36,999 nucleotides of DNA, taken from contig CAKPDW010000006.1 in the NCBI GenBank assembly GCA_934149115.1, positions 1-36,999 of the forward strand, given 5' to 3'. Origin of the DNA: an uncultured Clostridia bacterium. GTDB taxonomy: Bacteria > Bacillota > Clostridia > TANB77 > CAG-508. A program made the position numbers and the translations under genes. Below the pieces are notes generated by a model. That model searched no databases, was not told the DNA's origin, and was given only the letters and a program-made list of their open reading frames with translations. This document shows, piece by piece, positions 25,159 through 33,221 of the stretch. Numbering within the stretch: position 1 is the stretch's first letter; every line of letters starts with the position of its first letter.

Positions 25159-25186
25159 AAACTTAACAAAAAATTATCGAAAATAC

Positions 25187-25214
25187 TTGAAAAATTAGTT
25201 TTTTGTGTTATACT
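25187..25214 (+). promoter_or_regulatory. pyk promoter
   Basis: TTGAAA (25187-25192), a 16-bp spacer and TATACT (25209-25214) with an extended -10 TG are placed about 46 bp before pyk. Confidence 0.65.
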
Positions 25215-25260
25215 AATCATTGGTAAAAGTGAAAAAACATAAAAAAGGAGAGATATAAAA

Positions 25261-26700
25261 ATGAAACAATATTTAAGAAAAACAAAAATTGTTGGAACAA
25301 TAGGACCTGCAAGTGAAAACAAATTACCAGAATTATTCAAAGCAGGATTAAACGTATGCAGAATTAACTATTCACACGGAAGCTATGATGAACAAAAAGA
25401 AAAAACAGAAGAAATAATCAGACTAAGAGAAGAACTTGATCTTCCAATTCCAATGATTCTTGATATGCAAGGACCAGAAATCAGAACAGGAATGTTAGTA
25501 ACAGGAAAAAATGAAAAAATAAAATTAGAAGATGGACAAAAATTTGTATTAGTAAATGAAGATATAATTGGAGACAAAGATAGAGTTTCAGTTTCTTATA
25601 AAAATTTATATCAAGATGTAAAACCAGGAGCAAAAGTTTTAATTGATGATGGTGCTATAGAATTAGTTGTTGATGAAATCGTTGGTAAAGATATTCATTG
25701 TACAGTAGTTCATGGAAATGGCCTTGGAAGTAGAAAAACAATAAACTTACCAGGAACAGCTGTTAGATTACCAGCATTAAAAGAAAAAGATATTAATGAT
25801 TTAAAAACAGCATGTGAACATGAATATGATTATGTAGCAATGTCATTCACAAGAGGAAAAGATGATATTGACCAAGTAAGAAAAGTATTAGATGAAAATG
25901 GTGGAAAAGATGTTAAAATAATTACAAAAGTTGAGAATATAGAAGGATTAGAGCATATGGAAGAAATCGTTGATAATGCTGACGTTCAAATGATTGCACG
26001 TGGAGATATGGCTACAGAAACAGACTTCACAGAACCACCAATTATGCAAAAGAAATTTATAAAATTATCAAATAAAGCAAATAAACCAGCAATAACAGCA
26101 ACACAAATGTTAGAATCAATGACACATAATCCATTACCAACAAGAGCTGAAGCAAATGATGTTGCAAATGCAATATATGATAGAACAAGTGCAGTAATGT
26201 TATCAGGTGAATGTGCAATGGGTGATTTCCCAGTAGAATGTGTTCAAACAATGGATAAAATTGCAAGAAGAACAGAACCAACAATAAATTACTGGAAAAG
26301 ATTTGAACAAAATGAAAATTATGAATTAAAAGATATGGAAGATAACATAGCTTATTCAGTATGTGTAATGGCTAAAAATACTAATGCTGACGCAATTATT
26401 TGTTATACACATACAGGTGATTCTGCAAGAAGATTAGCTGGACTTGGAGCAGGTTGCCCAATATTAGTTGTTACAGATAATAAAAGAACATTCCGTCAAT
26501 TAGGAATTGCTTGGAATGTATTTCCAGTATATATAGAAAATAAGGGAGACATCAATAAAGTAATAGAAGAAGGAATCCAAAAACACAAAACTTTAGGAAA
26601 TCTTGAATCAGGAGATAAAGTAGTAGTTGCTGGAGGAGCTGAAATATTACCAGATTATCCAACAAGCAAAGCATTTGGAGGATTTTTAACAGTAGAGTAA
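25261..26700 (+). CDS. pyk: Pyruvate kinase
   Basis: Pyruvate kinase makes ATP and pyruvate from phosphoenolpyruvate and ADP, the last step of glycolysis. The 479-residue protein has the N-terminal TKIVGTIGPAS and CRINYSHGS (33-41), the B-domain, IITKVENIEG with the catalytic Lys, the signature ITATQMLESMTHNPLPTRAE, and DVANAIYDRTSAVMLSGE. The C-terminal allosteric domain is present, and there is no extra PEP-utiliser domain. The stretch after ARGD reads MATETDFTEPPIMQ, unlike the common LGVEIPxExVPxxQ, so this is a divergent subtype, though ARGD and the Thr/Lys residues are kept. An AAAAGGAG ribosome binding site and strong terminator frame it as a single-gene unit. Confidence 0.96.
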   Translation: MKQYLRKTKIVGTIGPASENKLPELFKAGLNVCRINYSHGSYDEQKEKTEEIIRLREELDLPIPMILDMQGPEIRTGMLVTGKNEKIKLEDGQKFVLVNEDIIGDKDRVSVSYKNLYQDVKPGAKVLIDDGAIELVVDEIVGKDIHCTVVHGNGLGSRKTINLPGTAVRLPALKEKDINDLKTACEHEYDYVAMSFTRGKDDIDQVRKVLDENGGKDVKIITKVENIEGLEHMEEIVDNADVQMIARGDMATETDFTEPPIMQKKFIKLSNKANKPAITATQMLESMTHNPLPTRAEANDVANAIYDRTSAVMLSGECAMGDFPVECVQTMDKIARRTEPTINYWKRFEQNENYELKDMEDNIAYSVCVMAKNTNADAIICYTHTGDSARRLAGLGAGCPILVVTDNKRTFRQLGIAWNVFPVYIENKGDINKVIEEGIQKHKTLGNLESGDKVVVAGGAEILPDYPTSKAFGGFLTVE

Positions 26701-26740
26701 AAGTTAACATTATTTTAATAATTAAATAATAAAATAAAAT

Positions 26741-26802
26741 AAAGGGGGAAAACATGTTTATATGAAATGTATAAAATGCTGTAATATGTTTTCCCCTTTT
26801 TT
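26741..26802 (+). terminator. pyk terminator
   Basis: AAAGGGGGAAAACAT (26741-26755) pairs with ATGTTTTCCCCTTTT (26786-26800) with one G-U pair, ending in a T-run. The loop is 30 nt, long but with a very stable stem. Confidence 0.82.
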
Positions 26803-26809
26803 GTAATAA

Positions 26810-26862
26810 GAACAAATTTAAGTTCTAATTTTTATTTTTTTCAAATTAAAGCTAATTTGTTC
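26810..26862. repeat. GAACAAAT-ended inverted repeat, repeat family B copy 2
   Basis: GAACAAATT (26810-26818) and AATTTGTTC (26854-26862) are perfect 9-bp ends of an imperfect inverted repeat. The flank TAATAAGAACAA also occurs beside the copy at 10828-10913. It is in the 243-bp gap between pyk and the Bax-inhibitor gene. Confidence 0.55.
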
Positions 26863-26943
26863 AAGTACGAAAATTTATTATACAAATTTTATGTACAATA
26901 AAAGCGAACAAGAAATAAAGTTCGATAAAAAGGAGGAATAAAA

Positions 26944-27603
26944 ATGGAAGACACATATGTACAAAGCACAAATAAAACATTAGCACAAACATTTTTGTGG
27001 ATGTTTTTAGGATTATTAAGTACTGGTATAATTGCTGCTGTAACATATTATACTGGAGCAATTGCTGATATTGTTAATGGATGGACAATGATATTAATAG
27101 CACAATTAGTAATAGCAGTTGTATTTGGACTATTCTTTCACAAATTATCATCAGGAACAGTAACATTGTTATTTTTTGGATACTCAATGTTAACAGGAGT
27201 AACTTTTTCAGTAATATTTGCAGTATTTGATTTAACAACAATAGCATATGCATTATTTGCTACATCAGCTTTTTTTGGAATTTTAGCATATATGGGATAT
27301 AAGACCGAAAAAGATTTAAGTAGTTTTGGAAATATTTTATTTGCAGCACTAATAGTTGCACTAATATTAACATTAGTTAATTTATTTATAGGAAGTTCAG
27401 GATTAGATATATTATTAGATTGGGTTGTTTTAGGAATTTTTGCAGGATTAACAGCATATGACATGAATAAAGTAAAAATGATGAGTGAAAATTATGGAAT
27501 TGACCAAGAAAAAGTAGCTATTTATGGAGCAATGCAATTGTACTTAGACTTTATAAACATGTTCTTAAGAATATTAGAAATATTTGGAAGAAGAGATAAC
27601 TAA
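26944..27603 (+). CDS. Bax inhibitor-1/YccA family membrane protein
   Basis: The 219-residue protein has seven hydrophobic segments spread from about residue 17 to 205, with a short polar N-terminus (MEDTYVQSTNK). It matches the BI-1/YccA (TMBIM) family by size, the early TFLWMFLGLLSTGI helix and the late GLTAYDMNKVKMM and AIYGAMQLYLDFINMFLRILEIFG segments. The pair of Asp residues (in TAYDMN and YLDF) corresponds to the pH-sensing Asp pair known from the BsYetJ calcium-leak channel. In bacteria the function is unsettled; a calcium leak or a role in membrane protein quality control has been proposed. A strong AAGGAGG ribosome binding site precedes the ATG. Confidence 0.92.
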   Translation: MEDTYVQSTNKTLAQTFLWMFLGLLSTGIIAAVTYYTGAIADIVNGWTMILIAQLVIAVVFGLFFHKLSSGTVTLLFFGYSMLTGVTFSVIFAVFDLTTIAYALFATSAFFGILAYMGYKTEKDLSSFGNILFAALIVALILTLVNLFIGSSGLDILLDWVVLGIFAGLTAYDMNKVKMMSENYGIDQEKVAIYGAMQLYLDFINMFLRILEIFGRRDN

Positions 27604-27626
27604 AAATTTAATGAGACTTATTAGAT

Positions 27627-27668
27627 TTTATATAATGGAAAAGTTATACAAACTATCAATTATATAAA
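27627..27668. repeat. AT-rich hairpin, repeat family A copy 2
   Basis: The outer 10 bp (27627-27636 with 27659-27668, TTTATATAAT/ATTATATAAA) pair perfectly and the inner part pairs loosely. The left arm and the following A-run and CACAGAA resemble the hairpin at 10746-10788. Confidence 0.5.
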
Positions 27669-27693
27669 AAAACATTCACAGAAGAGGTTGAAA

Positions 27694-28044
27694 ATGAAAG
27701 ATTTTTTATTATCATTTAAGTATGCATTTGAAGGGATTTTTAAGACAATAAAACAAGAAAAAAATATAAAAATTCACATATTAGCGGTAATTATAGTATT
27801 AATCTTTGGGACCATATATAAAATATCAAAAACTGAATGGATGGTTTGTATAATTTTATTCGGATTAGTTATATCATCAGAACTAATAAATACAGCAATA
27901 GAGAGAACGGTTGATTTAGTAACTAAAGAAAAACAACCACTTGCTAAACAAGCGAAAGATGCGTCTGCAGGAGCAGTATTAATAAATGCAATAATGTCAG
28001 TTATAATAGCAGGAATTATATGGATACCAAAAATTTTTGGATAA
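27694..28044 (+). CDS. dgkA: Diacylglycerol kinase family protein (probable undecaprenol kinase)
   Basis: The 116-residue, three-helix membrane protein belongs to the prokaryotic DagK family. In Gram-positive bacteria the preferred substrate is undecaprenol, which it phosphorylates to the lipid carrier undecaprenyl phosphate. Visible motifs are FKYAFEGI at the N-terminus, NIKIHILA, the signature SSELINTAIERTVDL and LAKQAKDASAGAVLINA. I start at the ATG at 27694, which has AAGAGG six bases upstream; the in-frame TTG at 27688 overlaps that site. The gene lies between the Bax-inhibitor gene and the two-component system and ends before a strong terminator. Together with uppP it gives two routes to the same lipid carrier. 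Confidence 0.92.
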   Translation: MKDFLLSFKYAFEGIFKTIKQEKNIKIHILAVIIVLIFGTIYKISKTEWMVCIILFGLVISSELINTAIERTVDLVTKEKQPLAKQAKDASAGAVLINAIMSVIIAGIIWIPKIFG

Positions 28045-28087
28045 GTTCACAAAAATTTCATAAAGAAGTGATAAATTATAACAAATT

Positions 28088-28154
28088 TAGAAGTAGCTTT
28101 TTTGTATTTTCATTATCCCCTTTTAAATGAAAAATAGCTACTTCTAATTTTTTT
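28088..28154 (+). terminator. Terminator between dgkA and the response regulator
   Basis: TAGAAGTAGCTTTTTT (28088-28103) pairs with AAAAATAGCTACTTCTA (28130-28146) with one mismatch, followed by seven T. It lies so close to the response-regulator ribosome binding site (AGAGGTG) that the regulator can only be transcribed by read-through or from a promoter upstream of the hairpin, so it may act as an attenuator. Confidence 0.85.
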
Positions 28155-28169
28155 AGAGGTGAAGTATAT

Positions 28170-28847
28170 ATGTTTAAAATTTTAGTAGTAGAAGATGATA
28201 AAAATTTAAGAAAGTTAATTGCCACTTGTTTAAAAAAAGCTAATTATACAGTGTTTGATACAAGAAATGGCAAAGAAGCACTTGAACTAATGGATACAGA
28301 ATATGTTGATTTAATAGTAACAGATATAATGATGCCAGAAATGAATGGATATGAATTAATTAAATCTTTAAGAGAAGCAAAATATGAAACACCAATATTA
28401 ATTATTACAGCTAAAGAAGATATAGAAGACAAAAAACAGGGTTTTACGTTGGGCGCTGATGATTACATGGTAAAACCAATAAATATAGATGAATTAATTT
28501 TACGAGTTAAATCATTATTAAAAAGAACAAATCAGGCAAGTGAAAAAATTATAAAAATAGGTGATGTTCAATTAAATTACGATACAATGGAAATTAAGAA
28601 AAAAGACAAAGAATATCAATTGACACAAAAAGAATTTTATTTATTATATAAATTACTAAGTACACCAGATACAATTTTTAAAAGGCAAGAATTAATAGAG
28701 GAGATATGGGGGCTAGAAAATGATTCTGATTTCAGAACTGTAGATGTACATATTAAAAGAATAAGAGAAAAACTAGAAGAAATAAATGAATTTGAAATAG
28801 TAACAATAAGAGGAATTGGTTATAAAGCCATTATAAATAAGGAGTAG
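28170..28847 (+). CDS. Response regulator, OmpR/PhoB family
   Basis: The 225-residue protein has a receiver domain (1-120) and a winged-helix DNA-binding domain (about 128-222). In the receiver, the acidic pocket is Glu8-Asp9-Asp10, the phosphorylated residue is Asp52 in VTDIMMPEMNG, the switch Thr is in LIITAKED and the Lys is in DDYMVKPI. The output domain shows LTQKEFYLLYKLL and RTVDVHIKRIREKLE. It partners with the kinase encoded two bases downstream. Phosphorylation should alter binding to tandem DNA repeats. The regulon is not evident. Confidence 0.95.
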   Translation: MFKILVVEDDKNLRKLIATCLKKANYTVFDTRNGKEALELMDTEYVDLIVTDIMMPEMNGYELIKSLREAKYETPILIITAKEDIEDKKQGFTLGADDYMVKPINIDELILRVKSLLKRTNQASEKIIKIGDVQLNYDTMEIKKKDKEYQLTQKEFYLLYKLLSTPDTIFKRQELIEEIWGLENDSDFRTVDVHIKRIREKLEEINEFEIVTIRGIGYKAIINKE

Positions 28848-28849
28848 AA

Positions 28850-29959
28850 ATGTTTGAAAGAATATTTGGAAAACACAAATCATTACAAAGAAATTTAATA
28901 AAAGAATTTACAGTTGTTTTTTTAGCACTATTAGTGTTATCAGTATCTGTTTTTTATTTTAGTGTAAATAATGCAATAGAGAGCAAATTAAATGATATAG
29001 ATGAAATAAATTCAACAGAAATTGTTTCAATTGTTAGAAGAAGCATAATGATATCTGTTGGAACATCTTTAATTTTTGTAATAGTAATAATGAGATATAG
29101 TGCGAAAAAAATATTAAAACCGATAAAACAAATAAATGAAGCAACAAAAAAAGTGGCTTCAGGAAATTTTGAAATTCAATTGGAAACAAGCAGAGAAGAC
29201 GAAATAGGTGAGTTAACTAGAAACTTTAATATTATGGTAAAAGATTTAAGCAAAATAGAAGTTTTACAAAAAGATTTTATAAATAATATGTCACATGAAA
29301 TGAAAACCCCAATTAGCTCTATAAAAGGATTTGCACAATTATTAGAAGAAACAGAATTAACAGAAAGCGAGAAAAAAGAATACATAGGAATCATTGTAGA
29401 AGAATCGGACAGATTATTAAATATAAGTAGCAATATACTTAAATTATCTAAACTTCAAAATAAAACTAAATTAACAAAAGAAGACCTTATAGATGTATCG
29501 GAACAATTAAAGAAAGTTTTAATAATATTAGATAATAAAATAGAAGAAAAAAATATAAAAGTAACAAGTAATCTGCCTAAAACAATTATAAAAGGTGATG
29601 AGGAATTATTACATCAAGTATGGGTGAATTTGATAGATAATGCAATAAAATTCACACCAAAAAATGGAGAAATAAGAATAGATATAAAAAAGAAAGGTGA
29701 AAAAGTAATAATATCAATACAAGATAATGGCATTGGTATGACAGATGAAGAAAAAAGAAAAATATTTGAACGATTTTATCAAGTTGATGAATCTCACTAT
29801 GGTGAAGGAAATGGATTAGGGTTAGCAATAGTAAAAAGGATAATTACACTATCAGGTGGAGAAATAAAAGTAGAGAGCAAAAAACTGAAAGGAAGTACAT
29901 TTTTTGTTGAATTACCACTTGAAAACAATACTGCTAAAAGTAAAATAGAAATAAAGTAA
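28850..29959 (+). CDS. Sensor histidine kinase
   Basis: The 369-residue protein has two membrane helices (about 20-40 and 66-82) with only about 25 residues between them outside the cell. Then come a HAMP domain (about 85-137), a HisKA domain with FINNMSHEMKTPISSIKGF (phospho-acceptor His149) and an HATPase_c domain with HQVWVNLIDNAIKFTPKNG (N box), IQDNGIGMTDEE (G1) and GEGNGLGLAIVKRI (G2). The tiny outer loop means it probably senses a signal within or near the membrane, or works with a partner protein. An AAGGAG ribosome binding site overlaps the end of the regulator gene, so they are coupled. Confidence 0.95.
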   Translation: MFERIFGKHKSLQRNLIKEFTVVFLALLVLSVSVFYFSVNNAIESKLNDIDEINSTEIVSIVRRSIMISVGTSLIFVIVIMRYSAKKILKPIKQINEATKKVASGNFEIQLETSREDEIGELTRNFNIMVKDLSKIEVLQKDFINNMSHEMKTPISSIKGFAQLLEETELTESEKKEYIGIIVEESDRLLNISSNILKLSKLQNKTKLTKEDLIDVSEQLKKVLIILDNKIEEKNIKVTSNLPKTIIKGDEELLHQVWVNLIDNAIKFTPKNGEIRIDIKKKGEKVIISIQDNGIGMTDEEKRKIFERFYQVDESHYGEGNGLGLAIVKRIITLSGGEIKVESKKLKGSTFFVELPLENNTAKSKIEIK

Positions 29960-29991
29960 AATACTTTTTAAATATTGAATATATTTGTGTA

Positions 29992-30020
29992 TTTACAATT
30001 ATAAAAGAATATTATATAAT
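29992..30020 (+). promoter_or_regulatory. Promoter for the UDP-sugar pyrophosphorylase gene
   Basis: TTTACA (29992-29997), a 17-bp spacer and perfect TATAAT (30015-30020). The expected RNA start is followed at once by a small hairpin (TTGGC/GCCAA, 30025-30038), which could protect the 5' end. Confidence 0.72.
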
Positions 30021-30068
30021 GACATTGGCTTGTGCCAAGGAAGATTATAATAAATAGGTGGGAAAATT

Positions 30069-31319
30069 ATGAAAGAATATAAAGATGCAATAGAAAAACT
30101 TGAGAAATATGGGCAAAATCACATTGTTAAAATAATGGAAAAACTAACAGATGATGAGAAAGAAAAGCTAGTAAATCAAATTGAAGAATTAGATTTTGAA
30201 AATATAGAACATTTATATAAAGCACTTACATCTGAAAAAAATAATATTAGTGCAAACATTGAACCAATTTCAGCATTAAAGAAAAATAAATTATCTTTAC
30301 AAGAATTGGAAGAAATAAATGATTTAGGAAAACATGTTGTAATTTCAAATGAATTTGCTGTTGCCACAATGTCAGGAGGTCAAGGAACGAGATTAGGATA
30401 TAGCAAGCCTAAAGGAACATTTAAAATAGATGTAGAACCAAAACCAAAATATTTATTTGAAATAGTATGTGACACTTTAAAAAGAGCAAATAAAAAGTAT
30501 GATGTTATAATTCCATGGTATATTATGACTAGTGAAGAAAATAATGATGATATTATAAAATTCTTTGAAGAAAAAAATTATTTTGATTATCCAAAAGAAT
30601 ATATTATGTTTTTTAAACAAGGACAAATGCCATTAATAGATGAAAAAGGAAAATTACTTATTGGCGAAAACAAAATGATTAAAGAAGCATCAGATGGTAA
30701 TGGTGGAATATTCAGATCTATGGCAATTCATGGTTGTTTAGGTGACATGAAAAAAAGAGGAGTCAAATGGTTATTCATAGGTAGTATTGACAATGTATTA
30801 TTAAAGATGGTAGATCCAACATTAATAGGATTAGCAGAAGAAAGAGGAGTTCAAATCGCAACAAAATCAGTAATAAAAAGTCACCCACATGAAAGAGTAG
30901 GAGTAATTTGTAAAAAAGAAGGTAAAGTAGGAGTTATTGAGTATTCTGAACTTTCGAAAGAGCTTGCAGAAGCAGTAGATGAAGATGGAGATTTAACTTA
31001 TGGAGAATCTCATATAATGTGTAACTTATTTAATATAGATATTTTAGATAAATTGGCTAAAGTAAAATTACCTTATCATAAAGCACATAAAAAGAATAGT
31101 TACTTAAATGAAAAAGGGGAACTTATAGTTCCAGATGAACCCAATAGCTATAAATTTGAAACTTTCATTTTCGATTCTTTTAATTATGTTAATGATATTG
31201 CAATTTTAAGAGGAACGAGAGAAGTAGATTTTGCACCAATAAAAAATAAAGAAGGTGCAGATAGTCCAGAAACGGCAAGAGTTTTATACAATAACTATTG
31301 GAAAAATAACGAAGAATAA
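30069..31319 (+). CDS. UDPGP-family uridylyltransferase, UAP1/AGX-like (UDP-HexNAc or UDP-sugar pyrophosphorylase)
   Basis: This 416-residue enzyme belongs to the eukaryote-type UDPGP family and not to the bacterial GalU or GlmU families. It should make a UDP-sugar plus pyrophosphate from UTP and a sugar 1-phosphate. Matches to the human UAP1/AGX pattern are clear: MSGGQGTRLGYSKPKG (101-116), WYIMTSEEN, SDGNGGIFRSM, the IDNVLLKMVDP stretch, the VGVICKKEGK-VIEYSE pair, YGESHIMCNLFN, KFETFIFDSF, and a C-terminal FAPIKNKEGADSPETAR. This favours GlcNAc-1-P or GalNAc-1-P as substrate over glucose-1-P, but databases often label such proteins glucose uridylyltransferase. An AGGTGGG ribosome binding site precedes the ATG. 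It is followed by the LTA-synthase-like gene, so the product may feed surface polymer synthesis. Confidence 0.87.
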   Translation: MKEYKDAIEKLEKYGQNHIVKIMEKLTDDEKEKLVNQIEELDFENIEHLYKALTSEKNNISANIEPISALKKNKLSLQELEEINDLGKHVVISNEFAVATMSGGQGTRLGYSKPKGTFKIDVEPKPKYLFEIVCDTLKRANKKYDVIIPWYIMTSEENNDDIIKFFEEKNYFDYPKEYIMFFKQGQMPLIDEKGKLLIGENKMIKEASDGNGGIFRSMAIHGCLGDMKKRGVKWLFIGSIDNVLLKMVDPTLIGLAEERGVQIATKSVIKSHPHERVGVICKKEGKVGVIEYSELSKELAEAVDEDGDLTYGESHIMCNLFNIDILDKLAKVKLPYHKAHKKNSYLNEKGELIVPDEPNSYKFETFIFDSFNYVNDIAILRGTREVDFAPIKNKEGADSPETARVLYNNYWKNNEE

Positions 31320-31330
31320 GGTAATTGTAT

Positions 31331-33181
31331 ATGGTTGAAAACGAATTAATAATTGGTACAAAAAAATGGAAAAATATTTTTAAAAAGATAAATATACAAA
31401 AAATAATTTGTATAGGTTTAATTTTTTTAATCTGTTATTTCATTTCAGAACTATTAAATGGAAATGAGATAATATTCAATAATATTTTTAGTAAAGATGT
31501 AATTAGAGAAGATAGAATTATATATTTGCAAAATTTATGGAAAGATGTTTTCAAGCTACCAAAGTTTTGGGTAAATTATTTTTTGTTTATATTTTTGTAT
31601 TGGATTTTATATGGTTTTACAAACAGAACAAAAGTCTCTTGTATAGTTATAACAGTATGTACTTATATATTTGGAATAAGCAATTATTTAGTTAGAGTCT
31701 TAAGAGGAAATGCAATATCAATTTCAGATATCTTTTCTATTAGAACAGCATTAAATGTAGCTAAAGGATTAAAACCAAGTATAAATGGAAATTTTATTAT
31801 AGCAACAATATTATTTATAGTACTTTTGACAATAATTATAAAAGAAATTAAATTTAAAGATAAAAGTGAAATAAGAACGACATTATCTAAGAACATAACA
31901 ATTGTATTAGGAGTGGTAGGAGTAATAGCAATATGCATTCCAGACTATTTTACTAAAGATGTGGAGTTATGGAATCTAAATGCAGCATATGCTAATTCTG
32001 GAGCAGGAATAACATTAGTACGAATGGCCAAAGACTTAAAAATAAATAAGCCAAAAAAATATAGCTCAAAAGAAGCAAAAAAAATAATTTCTGAATACCA
32101 AGATGATACAGAACAAGCTGAAACAGAGGATTTTCCTAATGTTGTAGTTATAATGAATGAATCATTCGCTGATTTGCAAATGGCATATAATATTGAATTA
32201 GCAGAAGATCCATTAGAGTTTTATCATGAGCTAATTAACCAGAGTAATATAGTTACAGGAGTAATGCATTCATCACAATATGGAGGAGGAACAGCAAATG
32301 TTGAATATGAATTTATTACTCAAAATTCTACTGCTTTTTTACCATCAGGTTCAATGCCATATCAACAATATATTACAGGAAACGTAAAGCAATCAATTGT
32401 GGCATATATGAACAAGTTAGGATATAACACGTATGGAATGCATTCTTGGGATAAAAAAGGATATAGTAGGCATAAAATTTATAAATATTTAGGATTTAAA
32501 AATATAAAATTTAAAGATGATATGACATATTTAAAAGAAGGTCATAGTGGATATCCTTCAGATCAATCAACATATGAAGAATATTATGACATTATGAATA
32601 ATAAACCAGCTGGAGAAAAGAATTTTACATTTATTGTGACAATGCAAAACCATTTACCTTACAATTATGTAGAACCAGAAGGGATACAATTTACGGAAGA
32701 TAGTCCTGACATAACAAGTTATTTACAATCAGAATATTTAGCAGATAAAGCATTGAAAAATTTTATACAATATTTAGAGAATTATGATGAAAAAATTATT
32801 GTTTTATTTTTTGGAGATCATCAGCCAAATCTAAACCAACAAAATCTGTATGAAAGCACAGATGCATATAATGAAGATACAGCATCACAAGTAGTACCAT
32901 TTTTTATTTGGGCAAATTATGAAATAGAAGGCAAATCAGGTGTTAGCACAAGTACGAATTATTTAGAAAGTTTATTGTTAGATACGGCTAAAATGCCAAC
33001 AGATTCATATACTAAATATATTGAAAAACTAAGAGAAGAATTACCAATTATAACCAATAATTATTACATGGATAAAGAAAATAATATGTATAGATTGGAT
33101 GATAAAGAATCACCATATTACGAAAAATTGCAAGAGTATTGGAAACTAATTTATTACAATATATTTGATAATAAAGAATAA
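31331..33181 (+). CDS. LTA synthase family phosphoglycerol transferase (sulfatase fold)
   Basis: I start at the ATG at 31331 (616 residues), nine bases after AAGG; an in-frame TTG at 31325 is too close to that site. The protein has five N-terminal membrane helices (between about 23 and 205) and an extracellular sulfatase-fold domain (about 265-540). Likely active-site features are Glu277 in MNESFADL, the nucleophile Thr321 in GGGTANVEYEF, and FFGDHQPNL with the metal-binding Asp/His. Such enzymes transfer glycerol phosphate from phosphatidylglycerol to lipoteichoic acid or to other glycans. It starts 11 bases after the uridylyltransferase gene, hence the same operon. No signal peptidase site is evident between membrane and catalytic parts. 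Confidence 0.88.
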   Translation: MVENELIIGTKKWKNIFKKINIQKIICIGLIFLICYFISELLNGNEIIFNNIFSKDVIREDRIIYLQNLWKDVFKLPKFWVNYFLFIFLYWILYGFTNRTKVSCIVITVCTYIFGISNYLVRVLRGNAISISDIFSIRTALNVAKGLKPSINGNFIIATILFIVLLTIIIKEIKFKDKSEIRTTLSKNITIVLGVVGVIAICIPDYFTKDVELWNLNAAYANSGAGITLVRMAKDLKINKPKKYSSKEAKKIISEYQDDTEQAETEDFPNVVVIMNESFADLQMAYNIELAEDPLEFYHELINQSNIVTGVMHSSQYGGGTANVEYEFITQNSTAFLPSGSMPYQQYITGNVKQSIVAYMNKLGYNTYGMHSWDKKGYSRHKIYKYLGFKNIKFKDDMTYLKEGHSGYPSDQSTYEEYYDIMNNKPAGEKNFTFIVTMQNHLPYNYVEPEGIQFTEDSPDITSYLQSEYLADKALKNFIQYLENYDEKIIVLFFGDHQPNLNQQNLYESTDAYNEDTASQVVPFFIWANYEIEGKSGVSTSTNYLESLLLDTAKMPTDSYTKYIEKLREELPIITNNYYMDKENNMYRLDDKESPYYEKLQEYWKLIYYNIFDNKE

Positions 33182-33211
33182 AAAAACTACCTAATAAAAA
33201 GGTAGTTTTTT
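33181..33211. terminator. Bidirectional terminator between LTA-synthase-like gene and dapB
   Basis: AAAAAACTACCT (33181-33192) and AGGTAGTTTTTT (33200-33211) form a perfect 12-bp stem with a 7-nt loop. The A- and T-tracts serve both strands of the convergent pair. Confidence 0.93.
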
Positions 33212-33221
33212 AAGTTAAAAT

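Noticed and set aside
25153..25160. TTCGACAA, the exact reverse complement of a Spo0A box, upstream of pyk
   Set aside because: It is largely part of the arm of the repeat hairpin, whose other arm has the partner sequence, so pairing explains it better.
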